Virus record (IMG/VR): IMGVR_UViG_3300025896_000194
Span: 1 to 22,928 of that record
Length of the DNA stretch: 22,928 nt
Origin: a virus
Reading direction: 5' to 3' (one strand)
Of this stretch, positions 21,161 through 22,928 are shown piece by piece (the stretch's first letter is position 1; the number at the start of each line of letters is the position of its first letter). The notes beneath the pieces are model-generated. The model did not search any database. It saw nothing but the letters and a program-made list of their open reading frames with translations, and had not been told where the DNA came from. The position numbers were made by a program, and so were the translations under genes.

Positions 21161-22264
21161 ATGAAATCAAAAATCACCGTAATCACTCTCGCCCTGGCTG
21201 GCGCGGCTTGTGCCGCCTGGACACCAAAGGATTCCGCCGTGGATTACCCCACGATGACCGTTCCCGCAGCCGGAGACGCTATCCCGATTTGGGATGCAGG
21301 CACGGATGCAACGCAGCAGATTTTCTGGAGCACGTTTGTAAGCTCGTTTCAGGGATTAGATGCCGACCTGACTTCATGGGCCGCAATCACCCCCGGAACC
21401 GGAATCGCAACCGCTCTTGCCGTCAACGTCGGGTCGGCTGGCGCTCCAGTCCTATTCAACGGAGCGGGCGGAACTCCATCATCCCTGACCGGAACCAACA
21501 TCACCGGAACCGCAACCGGCCTTACCGCTGGCATTTCCAACGGGCTTAAGTCCGCAACCACTACCGTCAGCGTATCGGCAGCAACTGCACCAAGCTCAGG
21601 TCAGGTTTTGACCGCTACAAGCTCAACCGCCGCAACATGGCAATCAGTAACCGGAACCGGCGACGTAACCGCCGCCTCCGCATTCGGAACTGATAACGTC
21701 CTGATCCGATCCGATGGAACCGGCAAGGGAACGCAAGCCACCGGGATTACCGTAAGCGATGGGGATGCAATCAGTGGGGTTGCCAGCATTGCAACAACTG
21801 GCGCAGTTACTGCCGGTTCACTGGAATTTGAAGGAGCTACCGCAGACGCATTTGAAACTACTATTGCTGTCACTGACCCGACCGCAGACAATACCCTCAC
21901 GCTTCCGAACGCATCCGGCACAGTCGCCCTTGCCCAAATCGTCACAAAGTCCACCGCCGCAAACTACACCATCGGCACCACGGATAGCCGGGAACTCTAC
22001 GGCGGAACCATCTACGTCACAGGCGCGGCAACCATTACCATTCCAGCCGTAGCCGCAGGGGCATCCTTTACGGTCATTACGATTGGGGCCGTTGCGGTAT
22101 CAGTGGACCCGAACGCCGCAGACCTGATCTATCTGGACGGAACCGCACTGGCTGACGGGGATAAAGTCACCAACACCAGCACAGCGGGGGACGTTGCTGT
22201 ATTTACCTATCTGGACGGGACGGGATGGTATGCTTCAACAAACGCGTGGACGGACGGAAACTAA
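21161..22264 (+). CDS. second fibre-like protein with signal peptide, 367 aa
   Basis: The N-terminus MKSKITVITLALAGAACAAW is again signal-peptide-like (cleavage probably near ACA); the Cys lacks a good lipobox. The body repeats fibre motifs: LDADLTSWAAITPGTG, SSLTGTNITGTATGLTAG, VTGTGDVTAASAFGTDN and NTLTLPNASGTVALAQ. The C-terminus (IYLDGTALADGDKVTNTS ending WYASTNAWTDGN) resembles the compact beta-rich tip domains of phage receptor-binding proteins. It lies 10 bases after the first fibre gene and shares a 26-base DNA repeat with it. A receptor-binding role is inferred. Confidence 0.72.
   Translation: MKSKITVITLALAGAACAAWTPKDSAVDYPTMTVPAAGDAIPIWDAGTDATQQIFWSTFVSSFQGLDADLTSWAAITPGTGIATALAVNVGSAGAPVLFNGAGGTPSSLTGTNITGTATGLTAGISNGLKSATTTVSVSAATAPSSGQVLTATSSTAATWQSVTGTGDVTAASAFGTDNVLIRSDGTGKGTQATGITVSDGDAISGVASIATTGAVTAGSLEFEGATADAFETTIAVTDPTADNTLTLPNASGTVALAQIVTKSTAANYTIGTTDSRELYGGTIYVTGAATITIPAVAAGASFTVITIGAVAVSVDPNAADLIYLDGTALADGDKVTNTSTAGDVAVFTYLDGTGWYASTNAWTDGN
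21359..21384 (+). repeat. fibre DNA repeat, copy 2
   Basis: Counterpart of 20101-20126, encoding DADLTSWAA. The three mismatches include a change from CT to TG inside ACTGG/ATGGG that alters Leu to Trp. Confidence 0.6.
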
Positions 22265-22268
22265 GAGT

Positions 22269-22928
22269 ATGAGACACCATTCATCCATTGCGCGGAAAAA
22301 AGCCGGAGCCAATGAACCGGTTCCCTTCGACATCGTCGTCAACTTCTCCGACGGCTCCGGCGCCATGACTGCCGCGAAGATGCAAAACGGCACCCATGGC
22401 GCGACATCATGGGGAACATGGGCGGAGGTTGGTGCTATTGATTACACCACTATTGAGGATCACGACGCATCCCTGCCGTTCAATCTCATTTGCAATGGGG
22501 TCAGTTATAACGGCACAGAGGCCGCGACGAAGGGGTTGACATTTGACTTTTCAACCGCACCAACAAATGACGATGTTTTCAGCTATGTGCTTTCAGGGAC
22601 AAGGCAGGATTGCGTCTTTTTGATTTTGGTAAAATTCGCAACCATCGCATCAGGCTCACCGGTCAGCTACAATAACGACATTTTCCAGATTTCCGGAGCG
22701 GACTATACAATTGTTCAGCGCCAGCATAGCTTCAACGGGACTAAAACATTTTACGCTCATGCCGAGGGCGACCTGGGCGGGGTTATTCCAGACCCGGAGG
22801 ATTGGGTGATTATCTGCGGGAGACATAACGTAATTGGCGGAGTCGGGGAAATGTTTGTTCAGGCCGCTTCCACCGGGGTTGTATTAGGGGCGTCAGAAGT
22901 GACTCACACCACCCCAGCCGGGGATACG
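22269..22928 (+). CDS. fibre-associated or lectin-like protein (5' part, runs off the window)
   Basis: ATG at 22269, 4 bases after the previous stop, opens 220 codons with no stop before the window ends. The N-terminus MRHHSSIARKKAGANEPV is basic and not a signal peptide, unlike the two previous fibres. The chain is beta-rich with aromatic and Gly positions (VPFDIVVNFSDGSGAMT, TSWGTWAEVGAIDYTTI, DIFQISGADYTIVQRQHSF, KTFYAHAEGDLGG), giving a concanavalin/LamG-like impression. This fold call is by feel only. Position suggests a tip, chaperone or receptor-binding partner of the fibres. Confidence 0.65.
   Translation, partial: MRHHSSIARKKAGANEPVPFDIVVNFSDGSGAMTAAKMQNGTHGATSWGTWAEVGAIDYTTIEDHDASLPFNLICNGVSYNGTEAATKGLTFDFSTAPTNDDVFSYVLSGTRQDCVFLILVKFATIASGSPVSYNNDIFQISGADYTIVQRQHSFNGTKTFYAHAEGDLGGVIPDPEDWVIICGRHNVIGGVGEMFVQAASTGVVLGASEVTHTTPAGDT

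Noticed and set aside
21161-21220. Lipoprotein signal in the second fibre protein (LAGAAC)
   Set aside because: Position -3 before the Cys is Gly rather than Leu/Val/Ile, so it fits an ordinary Sec signal peptide better than a lipobox.
19396-22928. Diversity-generating retroelement target in the fibre genes
   Set aside because: No reverse transcriptase gene or template repeat is visible in the window, and the repeated words are short and not adenine-substituted copies.

Overview
The window is one continuous late (morphogenesis) block of a tailed double-stranded DNA bacteriophage or prophage. Every gene I can support is on the + strand, genes overlap or nearly touch, and no tRNA, rRNA, CRISPR, insertion sequence, integrase, repressor or replication gene is visible. 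No stretch longer than about 110 bases lacks a gene. Without early genes I cannot say whether the phage is temperate or virulent.

Layout. (1) Packaging and head, 1-7529: tail end of an unknown gene, small terminase, a 73-aa ORF, GpA-type large terminase, a small acidic membrane protein, a gpW-position connector, lambda-type (gpB) portal, S49 (gpC-type) prohead protease, a scaffold-like coiled-coil protein, and a P22 gp5-family major capsid protein. (2) Neck and tail tube, 7594-10726: a strong terminator just after the capsid gene, then head-tail joining, neck, tail-terminator-like, unknown and probable tail-tube genes, closed by a second strong terminator. (3) Tail assembly, 10744-14288: two unknown genes, a tail-chaperone pair with a canonical GGGAAAC -1 slippery heptamer (a G/GT-like arrangement), and a 599-aa tape measure protein. 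(4) Tail tip, 14288-17494: five small unrecognised proteins instead of large hub and fibre genes. (5) Lysis, 17491-19399: lipoprotein, membrane/coiled-coil protein, two-helix holin candidate, an out-of-frame overlapping lipoprotein, a 48-aa membrane protein, another small protein and a CHAP endolysin, almost all joined by ATGA overlaps. (6) Fibres, 19396-22928: two fibre-like proteins that carry Sec signal peptides and an incomplete third gene.

The gene order follows lambda (Nu1-A-W-B-C-Nu3-E-FII-Z-U-V-G-T-H), but the coat is of the P22 family, so the genome is a mosaic. No sheath or baseplate gene is visible, so a long non-contractile (siphovirus-like) tail is the best inference.

Host clues are indirect. 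Lipobox and Sec signals and spanin-like lipoproteins suggest a diderm (Gram-negative) host. Almost no start codon has a Shine-Dalgarno sequence at normal spacing, which suggests a host with SD-independent initiation. The style of the signal peptides and fibres would fit Verrucomicrobiota or Bacteroidota, but this is a weak inference.

The points most worth a second look are the frameshift site, the secreted fibre-like proteins, the compressed overlapping lysis cassette with two genes that are easily missed, the two terminators placed right after the most abundant structural genes, and the non-canonical tail tip.
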